Assembly: GCA_003153505.1 (NCBI GenBank)
Contig: PLZA01000032.1
Coordinates: forward strand, 1 to 36,787
DNA: 36,787 nt
Direction of reading: 5' to 3'
From: Candidatus Dormiibacterota bacterium
Lineage (GTDB): Bacteria; Chloroflexota; Dormibacteria; Aeolococcales; Aeolococcaceae
In this document: in pieces, positions 25,555 through 33,521 of the stretch
Numbering within the stretch: the first letter of the stretch is position 1
Layout: each line of letters starts with the position of its first letter
Translations under genes and position numbers: made by a program
Notes under the pieces: generated by a model
Seen by the model: only the letters and a program-made list of their open reading frames with translations
Told to the model about the DNA's origin: nothing
Database searches by the model: none

Positions 25555-25998
25555 ATGACCGATATGCAAACACGGGATCAGGCTGTCAGCACCGATGGGC
25601 AGAGCCAGAGCGAGGTGACCAGCATCACCCAAACGGCTGCCGACCCGGTCACCGGAGCCAGCATGCGCCGGAGTACGACGCGGGCATGGTCGGGGACCTC
25701 TCCGGCGGTCGGAATTGTCTGGCTGCTTGCGGGCATCGTACTTGCGTTCCTCGCCTTGGACTTCGTTTTCCACGCCAGTGGGGCAAACAACGTGGGATTC
25801 GCATCGTTCGTCTTTTCCGTCGGGACCGTCTTGGCCGCACCGTTCGCCGGCATTTTCAAAACCACATACGCAGCTCACGGAAACCTGATTATCTGGGCGG
25901 ACGTTCTGGCGATGGTCATCTACGCGTTGCTCGCGCTTGTGATCGTCAAGGTCGTGGCCATGGTTGCCGCTCGCAGCAGCGCGACGACGGCTGTTTAG
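25555..25998 (+). CDS. Small membrane protein with three TM segments
   Basis: 147 residues from the ATG at 25555, directly behind AAGGAGGTCAGAA. A 50-residue Thr/Ser/Gln-rich N-terminus is followed by TM1 (VGIVWLLAGIVLAFLALDFVF), TM2 (SFVFSVGTVLAAPFAGIF) and TM3 (ADVLAMVIYALLALVIVKVV). The arrangement recalls YggT-like proteins. The strong ribosome site suggests high expression. Function unknown. Confidence 0.7.
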   Translation: MTDMQTRDQAVSTDGQSQSEVTSITQTAADPVTGASMRRSTTRAWSGTSPAVGIVWLLAGIVLAFLALDFVFHASGANNVGFASFVFSVGTVLAAPFAGIFKTTYAAHGNLIIWADVLAMVIYALLALVIVKVVAMVAARSSATTAV

Positions 25999-26077
25999 CT
26001 TCTCCACACTGTCTAAATTCACCGTAGCCACGGGCTGAAATGGCGCTAAGGTCGAGCGCCCACAAAGAGGGTCACGG

Positions 26078-26287
26078 ATGCTGGCGATTGACGTCAGGGA
26101 CTGTCATCTCACGGTTAGCACACCACACCGGCATGGGGGTGTCGCGAGCATGCTGGTTGCTCTCGGGGAAGCGAGAATCGAGGTCAGTCGGATCGAGCTG
26201 CGGGGCGATGATTGGGGGATGTACCGCCTGGCCGTGAGCGACAGCGCAGAACTCGCGGTCAGGATCCTTGAGGGAATCGGCTGCTAG
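26078..26287 (+). CDS. Small stand-alone ACT-like domain protein
   Basis: 69 residues from the ATG at 26078, behind AAAGAGGG. The pattern is that of a single ACT domain: strand LTVSTPHRHGG, helix VASMLVALGEARIEVS, strand RIELRGDDWGMYRLAV, helix DSAELAVRILEGIGC. ACT domains bind amino acids as dimers to regulate enzymes or transcription. This one has no catalytic partner nearby, so it would act in trans or as a sensor. Fold call by pattern only. Confidence 0.55.
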   Translation: MLAIDVRDCHLTVSTPHRHGGVASMLVALGEARIEVSRIELRGDDWGMYRLAVSDSAELAVRILEGIGC

Positions 26288-26432
26288 GTAACTCGGGGCC
26301 CCAGCGACCGGATCGGAATCCACCTCACCCCTCGGGCTAACGGTTACGCTGTGACTGACGCGGGTCGGTCACTTTGACCCCTCGCTGCTGCCTCGACTGT
26401 AAAAAGCAAACCGGAACACTGAGGAGGTGCGC

Positions 26433-26588
26433 ATGATCATTCTTGGAATCATCCTGCTGATCATCGGCTTCGTTGCAAGTATCCCGATCCTCTGGACCAT
26501 CGGGATCATCGTGCTGGTCATCGGGCTCGCTCTCGCGCTGTTGGGTATGGCCGGACACGCCGTAGGCGGTCGACGGCACTACTACTGA
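26433..26588 (+). CDS. DUF6131 family small membrane protein
   Basis: 51 residues from the ATG at 26433, behind GAGGAGGTGCGC. Two Ile/Leu-rich TM segments (IILGIILLIIGFVASIPIL and TIGIIVLVIGLALALLGMAG) precede the basic, aromatic tail GGRRHYY. This is the exact architecture of DUF6131, a small actinobacterial membrane protein of unknown function. It was found by reading the sequence under its strong ribosome site. Confidence 0.8.
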   Translation: MIILGIILLIIGFVASIPILWTIGIIVLVIGLALALLGMAGHAVGGRRHYY

Positions 26589-26814
26589 CCGCCGAACATC
26601 CGCAAACCGCGCTCGTTTGGACAGCGTGTGAGCTAAAGATCAAAGGTGTTGCGGTGGGTTTGCTGAAAGGTCCAGGTGGACCGCAAAATCCGGATCCCCA
26701 GAGCCGGCTCAAGGCGATAACGGTTCTCAGAAAAGTGACCGACCTTCCCTGGCGAAAGCGCTTAGCTCGGACTCAGAAGGTGCCCGTCGGGTGAGGCGGC
26801 CGGCGCTTATGCGC
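26589..26814. other. Intergenic region with short hairpin
   Basis: No gene. GGTCCAGGTGGACC at 26668-26681 is a 6-bp perfect inverted repeat with a 2-nt loop. No T-run follows, so terminator activity for either flanking gene is not clear. Confidence 0.3.
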
Positions 26815-27378
26815 CTAGTCGGCGTTCCGAAACGTCAGTGAGTACCCGCGGCCGGGCCGGTTGACTAGGTCACACGGAATCTCCAGCCGGGCTAGGATTT
26901 TCCTGATCCGGAGCACGTAGTTGCGGACTTCCTCTGGGAACAACGCGGCGTCTGACCAGGCAAGTCCCGTGATCTGTGACGCCGTGTAATAGCGATGGGG
27001 ATGGTCCAAGAGGAACTGCAGGAGTTCGAACTCTCGATGGGTGAGCACAGCCTCCTGCCCCTTGTGCCGCACCACATGACCATCCGGATCAAGCCACAGG
27101 CCGTGGAGCTGCCAGACCCGCTGGTACCACAAGTCCAGCCGGGCGTGGTACCCAGCCATCTGGGCCTCGATGAAGGCGACGTCCACATCGGCGGCCCTCT
27201 GCGCCACCGGATGCAGTTTGGGCAACTCGCGTTGGACGCGGTCGAGGAGCCCCAGCTTGAACCGAATCAGGTCGTCGTAGATGCTCATCCAGTGGCGGGC
27301 GTCTTCCCAGTGCTCCGTTTCGATGTCCTCTCCCTCCAGCGGCCGCGGCACTGGGTTCTTTGCGCCTCCTGCCCCCAT
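26815..27378 (-). CDS. Winged-helix (OmpR-type) regulator with N-terminal helical domain
   Basis: 187 residues. The N-terminal part (about 22-91: EHWEDARHWMSIYDDLIRF, LLDRVQRELPKLH, DVAFIEAQMAGYHARLDLW) is a helical domain shared with the divergent neighbour at 27440. The C-terminal part (about 105-184) is a Trans_reg_C-type winged helix: VLTHREFELLQFLLDHP, then the recognition region EEVRNYVLRIRKIL and the wing NRPGRGYSL. There is no response-regulator receiver domain; the helical domain replaces it. A TATAGT -10-like box ends 7 bp before the ATG, so the mRNA may be leaderless, and no ribosome site is seen. Likely a transcription factor acting on the shared 61-bp intergenic region. Confidence 0.75.
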   Translation of the reverse strand: MGAGGAKNPVPRPLEGEDIETEHWEDARHWMSIYDDLIRFKLGLLDRVQRELPKLHPVAQRAADVDVAFIEAQMAGYHARLDLWYQRVWQLHGLWLDPDGHVVRHKGQEAVLTHREFELLQFLLDHPHRYYTASQITGLAWSDAALFPEEVRNYVLRIRKILARLEIPCDLVNRPGRGYSLTFRNAD

Positions 27379-27439
27379 GGTCGTGACTATACGGAAGCTG
27401 TTGCTGATCTTCTTACGCTGGTCCGTGTATCAAGAGACC

Positions 27440-27784
27440 ATGAAGCCTGAAGACGGTCGACCGGACAGACCCGACATCGCCGCCGCGATCAGGGGCGGCG
27501 ACGACTCGCTGGGTATGTACGGTGAGGCTGATCCCGCGACAGCCTCACTGGAGCAAGCGCTGTTCTGGAGGAATATCTACACCGAGATCCTGGCCATGGA
27601 GGAGGCAGTCCTCGAGCGTATCCAGCAACTCATGGCCGATCAGTCACCTCAGGCGCGACGAGAAGTTGAGCTGACCAATGTCCCGGTGGTTGTCGCCCAG
27701 GCTGAGCGATTCCGCTCGAGGCTGGGGTTTTGGGAATCCGCATACAAACGCCTCGATAGCGCTGTTGCCTTGGGGACAAGCTAG
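27440..27784 (+). CDS. Stand-alone helical protein paralogous to the regulator's N-terminal domain
   Basis: 114 residues from the ATG at 27440. Residues 37-106 (LEQALFWRNIYTEILAMEE, VLERIQQLMADQSPQAR, VPVVVAQAERFRSRLGFWESAYKRL) align with residues 22-91 of the divergent winged-helix protein: the W-x-x-I-Y, L-x-R-I/V-Q, V-A-x-x-x-A-x-x-x-R-L-x-x-W positions match. The DNA-binding half is missing. Divergent promoters share 61 bp. A plausible model is that the two helical domains pair, so that this protein titrates or modulates the regulator. Model inferred; the homology is visible. Confidence 0.7.
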   Translation: MKPEDGRPDRPDIAAAIRGGDDSLGMYGEADPATASLEQALFWRNIYTEILAMEEAVLERIQQLMADQSPQARREVELTNVPVVVAQAERFRSRLGFWESAYKRLDSAVALGTS

Positions 27785-27886
27785 CCTGATGAGCTGGCGA
27801 GGAGAACCATGGTTGGCTCCCTCTTCCGGCCCGTACTGCCTCCAGGTCCCAACCTATGGCACCACGGATGTCGGGCTGCCTGTCTC

Positions 27887-28207
27887 TTAGGTTTCGATGC
27901 GACCTTCGTGGAGGTCAAGCGCCCCTTCCACGAACCCAGCCCGCCAGGTCGGATCGTCGTTCCCCTGCCATTCGCTCGAGAGCGTCGGCCACTTCGCAGC
28001 GTCGGGCGGACCAGCGTCGGGCGCACCAATCTCCTGAGCGATGACATAGCACCGGTCTGAGCCCCTCGTCGGCAGGTCGGCGGGGCCGAGTCCTTGCTGC
28101 TCATACATCTCGCGAAGCTGGTCGAGTTCCAGTTGCTTCGCGCGATCGGGCGCCCATTGCCGGCCGCTCTCCTTACCGCGCTCGCGGTCACCGGGGTGAT
28201 TTAGCAT
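27887..28207 (-). CDS. Small soluble hypothetical protein
   Basis: 106 residues from the ATG at 28207, behind GAGGTGCC. A charged N-terminus (DRERGKESGRQWAPDR) precedes a helix LELDQLREMYEQQGL, CYVIAQEIGAPDAGPP, and a C-terminal TWRAGFVEGALDLHE. The last segment resembles the end of other small hypotheticals of actinobacteria. No function known. Confidence 0.55.
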   Translation of the reverse strand: MLNHPGDRERGKESGRQWAPDRAKQLELDQLREMYEQQGLGPADLPTRGSDRCYVIAQEIGAPDAGPPDAAKWPTLSSEWQGNDDPTWRAGFVEGALDLHEGRIET

Positions 28208-28385
28208 GGCACCTCAGTCTAGCCCACGGGGCTAGCGGCGAGCAGCGGCTCGAGGTCGCTGCTCAGGGCGAGCCGTGTGTGACGTTGCTACAGTTTCGGG
28301 TCGTCTGAGTGGCGAACTTTCCTGATCAGAGCCGGCGACTGTTCGTGATTACCTCCGCAGCCGACATGCCCGGGAGGATGCATCC

Positions 28386-29624
28386 GTGAGCTTTCTCCAA
28401 GGCCTCCATGGAGCGGTCGCGCTGGCGCTGCTGACCGGCCTGCTCTTTGCTGAGGAGGCCGGCGTGCCATTGCCCTTCGCACCGGGAGAACTGACACTCC
28501 TCGTGGCCGGCCTGCTGATCGTCTCCGGGGGCCTCAACCCATACGTCTTCATCCCTTTGGCGCTGGTCGCCTGCATCGCCGGATCCTTGGTTGGATATAG
28601 CTGGGCGCGGGTGGTGGGGGACGGGGGACTTCGCGCACTGGCCAAGCGCCTGCGTCAGCTGCGCAACCTTGAGAGAGTTGAGCGACGGATTCTGTCGACA
28701 GGGTGGGTCGGAATTGCGGTCACCCGACTGATCCCGGGGCTGCGCATCTACACAACGCTCGTAGCTGGAGCCGTCCGAGCGCCGCGCCGGTCGTTCATCC
28801 TAGCTATGGTCTCGTCCATCGTGGTGTGGGTCGGCGTCTACGTCGCGCTGGGCATCGTGGTGGGCGTTCCGGTGGAGCGTTTCCTCAACCAGGTTCAGAA
28901 ACTCGCGCTCCAGGGTGCGATTCTCGTTGTCATGGGGATTGGCTGCTACATCGCTGTTCGGAAGACTCCGGCCTCTTCGGGCGCCGGGCTCGTGCGAGTC
29001 CCTCGCTGGGTCCGGGTCGTGCTCGCTGCGGCACTCGATGTCGGCGTGGTCGCGAGTGTCATCACGGGCCTGCTTGCCCTGGGACGCCTGCTTGGCCTGG
29101 GGCTCGGGGCCGGCTGGGTGGATGCGGTGATCGCACTGCTCGTTGTGGGCGCCTTCTATGTCATCGTCGCGCGGCGAAGCGGCGGCGCGACGGTGGGGGA
29201 GGTCCTGCTGCAGACCAGCTATATCACCGGTAAACGCGTGCCCCTGAGACCTCGCGCAGCCTTGCAGGCTGTGCGTGCGCTAGTCGCAGGCTCCGACCAC
29301 GAGTTCTCCGCGGCATGCGATCTGCTTCGCGCTTTGAGTGATCCTGTCCGGCTAAAAATCGCAGCTCGGCTGTTAGAGCGGCCCCATACGCTGCTGGAAC
29401 TCGCGGCATCCTCGGGAGTGTCACCATTTGAGGTGCGACACCTTCTCGGTCGTCTTCAGACCACCGGCGTAGTCGACGCCCAGGACGAGGGCCCGGACGT
29501 GCGCTATGACATCCGGACCGATCTACGCCCTGCGCTCGTGCAGCTGCTGGGGGCAATGCATCCCACGCTCACAACTGCGGCGGCGCCCGGACCGGGTCTC
29601 GGAGCACCTTCGGAGAGCGCGTGA
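28386..29624 (+). CDS. DedA/VTT membrane protein fused to RDD-like and ArsR-like HTH domains
   Basis: 412 residues from a GTG at 28386, behind GGGAGGATGCATCC. The DedA/VTT part (about 1-190) has EEAGVPLPFAPGE, the Gly-rich GSLVGYSWAR, and VTRLIPGLRIYTTLVAG (the conserved R-x-x-P-G-x-R). Next come two TM segments with RDD-like marks: R210 and D218 in RVVLAAALDVGVVASVI, D246 in WVDAVIALLVVGAFYVI and SGGATVGEVLL (about 205-280). The C-terminus (about 305-390) is an ArsR-type winged HTH: FSAACDLLRALSDPVRLKIA, HTLLELAASSGVSPFEVRHLL, and a wing PDVRYDI. DedA proteins help flip undecaprenyl phosphate or other lipids. A membrane-tethered transcription factor sensing lipid carrier state is one reading. 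One continuous frame spans all three parts. Confidence 0.82.
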   Translation: MSFLQGLHGAVALALLTGLLFAEEAGVPLPFAPGELTLLVAGLLIVSGGLNPYVFIPLALVACIAGSLVGYSWARVVGDGGLRALAKRLRQLRNLERVERRILSTGWVGIAVTRLIPGLRIYTTLVAGAVRAPRRSFILAMVSSIVVWVGVYVALGIVVGVPVERFLNQVQKLALQGAILVVMGIGCYIAVRKTPASSGAGLVRVPRWVRVVLAAALDVGVVASVITGLLALGRLLGLGLGAGWVDAVIALLVVGAFYVIVARRSGGATVGEVLLQTSYITGKRVPLRPRAALQAVRALVAGSDHEFSAACDLLRALSDPVRLKIAARLLERPHTLLELAASSGVSPFEVRHLLGRLQTTGVVDAQDEGPDVRYDIRTDLRPALVQLLGAMHPTLTTAAAPGPGLGAPSESA

Positions 29625-29747
29625 GGGTCGAGTCCGCCTTGGATGCCAGCGGCATGGTTACGTCGGGTGCGTCCCGGTGAGAAACGGTCGTGCCGCCGCG
29701 CTATCGTCCTGTGGCGGAGCGCGTCCGTCCGTGGTACGACTATCCAG

Positions 29748-30140
29748 GTGAGCCAAACAATCGGCGGCCCATTGCCGCCCGACAGGGACGCTGAAGCGCC
29801 GCCGCAGTCGTCGGAGGTCGCCCCTCCCGCAGTCCGCGAATCTCCGCCGCCGATTGCGCCGCCAGCGCAATCAATCGTGCCGAGAACCCGGACTGGAGTT
29901 GCCTGGTGGGCACTCGGGTTCAGCATGCTGCTCCTGATTCTGGTGCTGATATTCGTGCTGCAGAACCTGTCACCTGCAAGCACTAGCTTCTTCAGTATTA
30001 GGTGGACGATCCCGCTCGGCCTGGACCTGCTCCTGGCAGCATTGCTCGGCGGCGTGATCGCTTTCCTCCTGGGCGCCGCTCGCATGCTGCAGCTACGTCG
30101 CGTCGCACGACACTATGCGCGCTCTCGACGACACGACTAA
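29748..30140 (+). CDS. LapA-like (DUF1049) small membrane protein
   Basis: 130 residues from a GTG at 29748; the ribosome site is weak. A ~50-residue Pro/Ala/Glu-rich N-terminus is followed by TM1 (AWWALGFSMLLLILVLIFVLQN), the LapA-type link NLSPASTSFFSIRWTIPLG, TM2 (LDLLLAALLGGVIAFLLGAA) and a basic tail RRVARHYARSRRHD. The FVLQN...F-x-x-W/R pattern and GxxxxFL TM2 match the LapA domain, linked in proteobacteria to envelope assembly. It lies 120 bp after the DedA fusion on the same strand, which may point to a shared envelope role. Confidence 0.8.
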   Translation: MSQTIGGPLPPDRDAEAPPQSSEVAPPAVRESPPPIAPPAQSIVPRTRTGVAWWALGFSMLLLILVLIFVLQNLSPASTSFFSIRWTIPLGLDLLLAALLGGVIAFLLGAARMLQLRRVARHYARSRRHD

Positions 30141-30467
30141 TGCTGCGCACTCGAGTCGGTAGGAGAACGGATCCTGGGGCACCCGGCGCACAACTTTCAC
30201 ACCGCAGGCGGAAACGGCGGCTCGACGGTGCTGAACCAAGCTTGCGTCGCCGCGGCACCCGTGTGCACACGTCACCAAAAAGCAGCAGCCCGGATCCTGA
30301 CAGCCTTTTCTTGAAGCCTCCATTCCAAACAACCCCGGGCGCGCCCGAAGGGCACCTGCTGTTGCTGTATTTGTTGCGGCAGCGGCCGCAAGCTGAAATC
30401 ACGTGACCCACATGGGGCATCCTTCGTGGCCCACAGGCAGAGGTTGTCCCGCAATGGAGGACCAGAC
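30141..30467. other. Intergenic region upstream of csbD
   Basis: About 330 bp without a gene. The last ~70 bp (from ATCACGTGA at 30398) are duplicated in decayed form at 21388, which marks them as the csbD leader. A GGATCCTG/CAGGATCC-like pair (30169, 30292) is too far apart to interpret. Confidence 0.35.
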
Positions 30468-30659
30468 ATGGGTGGACAGGAAGATCAATTCGTCGGCACG
30501 GCGAAGGAGTTTCAAGGCAAGGTCACCGGCGACGCCGACAGGGAAAACGAGGGCAAGGTTCAGAACGCCCAAGGAAAGGTCGAGAAGACCGCTGAAGACG
30601 CCGTCGATAATGCTAAGGGTGCCGCGCAGGCAGTAGGGGACAAACTAGCCGACCGTTGA
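30468..30659 (+). CDS. CsbD family stress-response protein
   Basis: 63 residues from the ATG at 30468, behind ATGGAGGACCAGAC. Typical CsbD: GGQEDQFVGTAKEFQGKVTG, DADRENEGKVQNAQGKVEK and a helical, Lys/Asp-rich tail ending KLADR. CsbD proteins are small, natively unfolded or helical general-stress proteins (sigma-B controlled in Bacillus) whose exact role is unknown. A decayed copy of its leader and start lies at 21388-21508. Confidence 0.93.
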   Translation: MGGQEDQFVGTAKEFQGKVTGDADRENEGKVQNAQGKVEKTAEDAVDNAKGAAQAVGDKLADR

Positions 30660-30821
30660 TGCCGTCGTGAACGCCGATTAGCTCACCATTAGCCCGACGC
30701 GGTCGAGTGCGCAGTACCTCAGCTACGGCGGGTGGCATCCATACACGCCGATTGACCACGACGCCGTTCAATGCACGGCTGTCAAGGTGACCACGCTACC
30801 TTTAGGAGGCGCACGGACGAC

Positions 30822-31124
30822 ATGGCTCGGAAACGACGTTTGAAAAAGCTGGAGAAGAAGGTCTCCGGACTCGTGAAAAGCGTGTCCCGTCTCGAGCGCG
30901 AGACCCGCAGGGTGGTCCCGCGTGTCGTCGGCGGTCCGGCGAAGCGTACCGGCTCCGAGAAGCGTACCGATACACGCAAGCCTCCGTTGGCAAAGCGGAC
31001 GACCGGCCGTCACGCGACGACAACCCGCAAGTCGACCGGCAATCGTGCCCCGACGGCTCGCAAGGCAACCGGCACGCCAGCGAGGCACTCTGGCGGCGGC
31101 ACGCTTCGGGGTCTGCCTTCCTAG
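30822..31124 (+). CDS. Lys/Arg/Thr-rich histone H1-like protein
   Basis: 100 residues from the ATG at 30822, behind TTAGGAGGCGCACGGAC. The N-terminal ~30 residues form a basic coiled-coil-like helix (KRRLKKLEKKVSGLVKSV, SRLERETRR). The rest is low-complexity with short RK-x-T / KR-T units (KRTTGRHATTTRKSTG, RKATGTP), as in bacterial histone H1-like tails. Probably binds DNA or RNA non-specifically. No Cys and almost no aromatic residues. Function inferred from composition. Confidence 0.6.
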   Translation: MARKRRLKKLEKKVSGLVKSVSRLERETRRVVPRVVGGPAKRTGSEKRTDTRKPPLAKRTTGRHATTTRKSTGNRAPTARKATGTPARHSGGGTLRGLPS

Positions 31125-31613
31125 GTGGCTCAGGGTTCGGTGCGTTCTCGGTGTGAACGGACGGAGACGAATCCCGACGCGGCCCTCGGCTTCCGCTGAA
31201 GGCGGCACCAGGGGTGATTGCACGCTGTCTGTCGTGGCGGATCGCGCCTTACGGAGGACGGGTGGTTGTGCGGCTTAGCGTGACCGGTCGTGTTCATCTG
31301 CGCGCACCACACCGATCGCATTAGCGTAGGGGCAAGCCGAGGCGGGCGCGGACGGGGGCGAACGTACGGACTGAGCTCTCAGGTCTGCGCTTGCTCCCTC
31401 ACGGCCCCAGCCGAAGAAACCGATCGTTCACTCGCCGCGAGCGACGACCGCGGTGGCGTCGCGGCTGCGCTGGCGGCAGAAGTCGTGCCGCGCGTCAACC
31501 GATCTGAACAGTTCGGGAGCAGCGTGTCAGCCGGCGCTGCGCGGACCCGTGATGCCGCCGCCGCCTCGGCGGCTGACGATTCAGGACGTGGCTCCTTGTC
31601 CCGGCGCGCTGTG
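31125..31613. other. Gene-poor stretch before the PAP2 pair
   Basis: About 490 bp with no supported gene; frames on both strands are Ala/Arg/Ser-rich without ribosome sites. The region lies between convergent genes and may contain terminators, but no clear hairpin with a T-run is seen. Confidence 0.35.
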
Positions 31614-32357
31614 TCACGCCGCACGGTCTGACGACGTCCGTCGTTTGGGAATCCAGCGCCGACTTGGCGTGGGCAACCAACGCTCGGGAACCCAGAGGAT
31701 GAATGCAGACCAACCAAGGCCAAGGAAGAACCCGCCGATGACGTCTGTCGGCCAATGCGCACCCGCCCAGACGCGACCTAAGCAGGCAAGCACGATCACG
31801 AGTCCGGCAATAACCCCTACGATCCGGCGCCAGCGCGCGCCCACGTGCGGCGAGATTGCCGCCGCCAGCATGAATGACAGCCATGTGAAGTAGAGAGCAT
31901 GGCCACTCGGATAGCTGTAGCCACTCGATGGGTTGAGAATCGTGACCAGGTCCGCCGTGGGGCGCTGACGCTCAACAGACACCTTGACGATCTCGCCGAT
32001 GAGACTGCCGATCGCACCGAGCGCCATCAACCAACCCGCCCGGCGGTCCAGCACGAACAGCACCGCGACGATCGCGGCGCCAAACAGGTCCTGGATCGGT
32101 CCGCCCGTGACGTTGGTCAGGGTCATCCAATAGGTGAGCGGGCCCCAGGGCACCTGCTGAACGGCGCGCTCGATCGGGATATCGAACCCAGCTCGCGTGA
32201 CGCCGCTGAGAACGAGAGCAGTGACGACGCCAAAGAGCAGAATCCCACACAGCGCCAGGGGTCCCAGCCATCGACGTTCAGCAGCGCCGGGTGCACCCGC
32301 CCGGATCTCCGGCGCAGCCCCGTCCTCCACCGCGGATTCGCCGACGCCGATCCTCAC
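31614..32357 (-). CDS. PAP2 family membrane phosphatase
   Basis: 247 residues from a GTG at 32357. Several TM segments and the full three-part PAP2 active site: KVSVERQRP (K-x6-R-P), YPSGHA (PSGH), and GRVWAGAHWPTDVIGG (R-x5-H-x3-D). The enzyme removes phosphate from lipid phosphates such as undecaprenyl pyrophosphate or phosphatidate on the outer face of the membrane. The C-terminal tail is basic. It is transcribed divergently from a second PAP2 gene with 86 bp between starts. Confidence 0.92.
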   Translation of the reverse strand: MRIGVGESAVEDGAAPEIRAGAPGAAERRWLGPLALCGILLFGVVTALVLSGVTRAGFDIPIERAVQQVPWGPLTYWMTLTNVTGGPIQDLFGAAIVAVLFVLDRRAGWLMALGAIGSLIGEIVKVSVERQRPTADLVTILNPSSGYSYPSGHALYFTWLSFMLAAAISPHVGARWRRIVGVIAGLVIVLACLGRVWAGAHWPTDVIGGFFLGLGWSAFILWVPERWLPTPSRRWIPKRRTSSDRAA

Positions 32358-32443
32358 CGGGACGTGCCCCTCGCTACCAACATGGCAGAGATGCTAAATA
32401 CTTCGTCTACCGATCGAGATTGGGTCGGGCACAATCCCTCGAG

Positions 32444-33142
32444 ATGACTGCGACCCTACATTCACGGCTGCATCGCCTCACCGGCGACATCGACTGGATC
32501 TTCATGTCCCTTGCGCTGGTGGCCGGGGTGCTCTTCGCTGTTCTCTCGGTGCTCGTCGCTATCCACCCGGCGCCCTTTTTCTTCGACCGTCCGGTCGAGG
32601 TGGACGTGCAGTCGGTCCAGGTGGGACCTCTGGATTGGTTCAACGTGTTCGTGTCAGCCTTCGCTGGATTCGTCGGCGTCGGCGTCGGCGCCGCCGTCAT
32701 CGCTATCACCTTCGTACTTCGTCGCCCCGCCACGCCGTTCGTGGCGTTCTCGGCGATTTACGCTGCCCTATACAACATCGTCAACGTCATCATCCGACGG
32801 CCGCGGCCGACCGGTGTCGCGCACACGACCTCCAATCTCATCGGCTTCAGCTATCCCAGCGGGCACGTTGGCTTCTTTCTGTGGCTCAGCGTGCTCGCCA
32901 TGGTCCTCCTGGCTCGTCGTCTGCCCCGGCCGCTCTACGTCGCGTGCTGGGCACTGGCTGTGGTGCTCGTAGTGAGTGCCGCGCTCAGCCGCATCTACGT
33001 GGGCGCGCACTGGCCTAGCGATGTGATCGGCGGTTTCCTGGTTGGGCTCGCGTGGACGTGTTTGAGCCTCTCGCTGGGACGGCTCACGCAACCGGTATTT
33101 GTCAGGCGTTCTGCGCGCCGCGCGGGTGTCCGCAGCCGCTGA
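32444..33142 (+). CDS. PAP2 family membrane phosphatase (second, divergent)
   Basis: 232 residues from the ATG at 32444; a longer frame to 32291 runs into the neighbour and is rejected. Motifs: VIIRRPRP, YPSGHVGFF, and SRIYVGAHWPSDVIGG. TM segments are at about 22-45, 70-95, 105-125, 140-165, 172-190 and 198-215. It is only distantly similar to the divergent PAP2 protein, so this is an old duplication or independent acquisition. The 86-bp gap must hold both promoters. Substrate not predictable. Confidence 0.92.
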   Translation: MTATLHSRLHRLTGDIDWIFMSLALVAGVLFAVLSVLVAIHPAPFFFDRPVEVDVQSVQVGPLDWFNVFVSAFAGFVGVGVGAAVIAITFVLRRPATPFVAFSAIYAALYNIVNVIIRRPRPTGVAHTTSNLIGFSYPSGHVGFFLWLSVLAMVLLARRLPRPLYVACWALAVVLVVSAALSRIYVGAHWPSDVIGGFLVGLAWTCLSLSLGRLTQPVFVRRSARRAGVRSR

Positions 33143-33521
33143 ACGTCGCAAATCCAACCGCCGGCCAACCAGGTCCTCGACCCGGGCCAAGGGGAGGCGC
33201 GGAGTCGGGGTTTGATGGAAGGGGAGTCAGGTGCGTCGCGATCCTCGTTGACTGCTGTAGCGTGGGATGCCACAGTTCCTCGGTGGCGCGTAGTAAGGTC
33301 GACGATTCAAGCCCGTTCTCGCTCTCAGGGTCACGTTCCCTGGCGCGCGATCCATTATTCTCGCCCGCATCTGAGCGTGCCGCAGCAGGGCACGAGCATC
33401 CCTGGCGTGGCCGGTCGGTCCGAGGAATGTCGCGTCGGAACCTCGTACTCCCCAAATGGGGAATGCGCCATCATGGCTCGGAAATGGAGTCCGACCTCGA
33501 GTGGAGCGGCTGGGGCGGAGA
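33143..33521. other. Gene-poor stretch before PLD remnant
   Basis: About 380 bp without a recognisable gene; GGGGCGGAG at its end acts as ribosome site for the frame starting at 33522. Confidence 0.4.
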
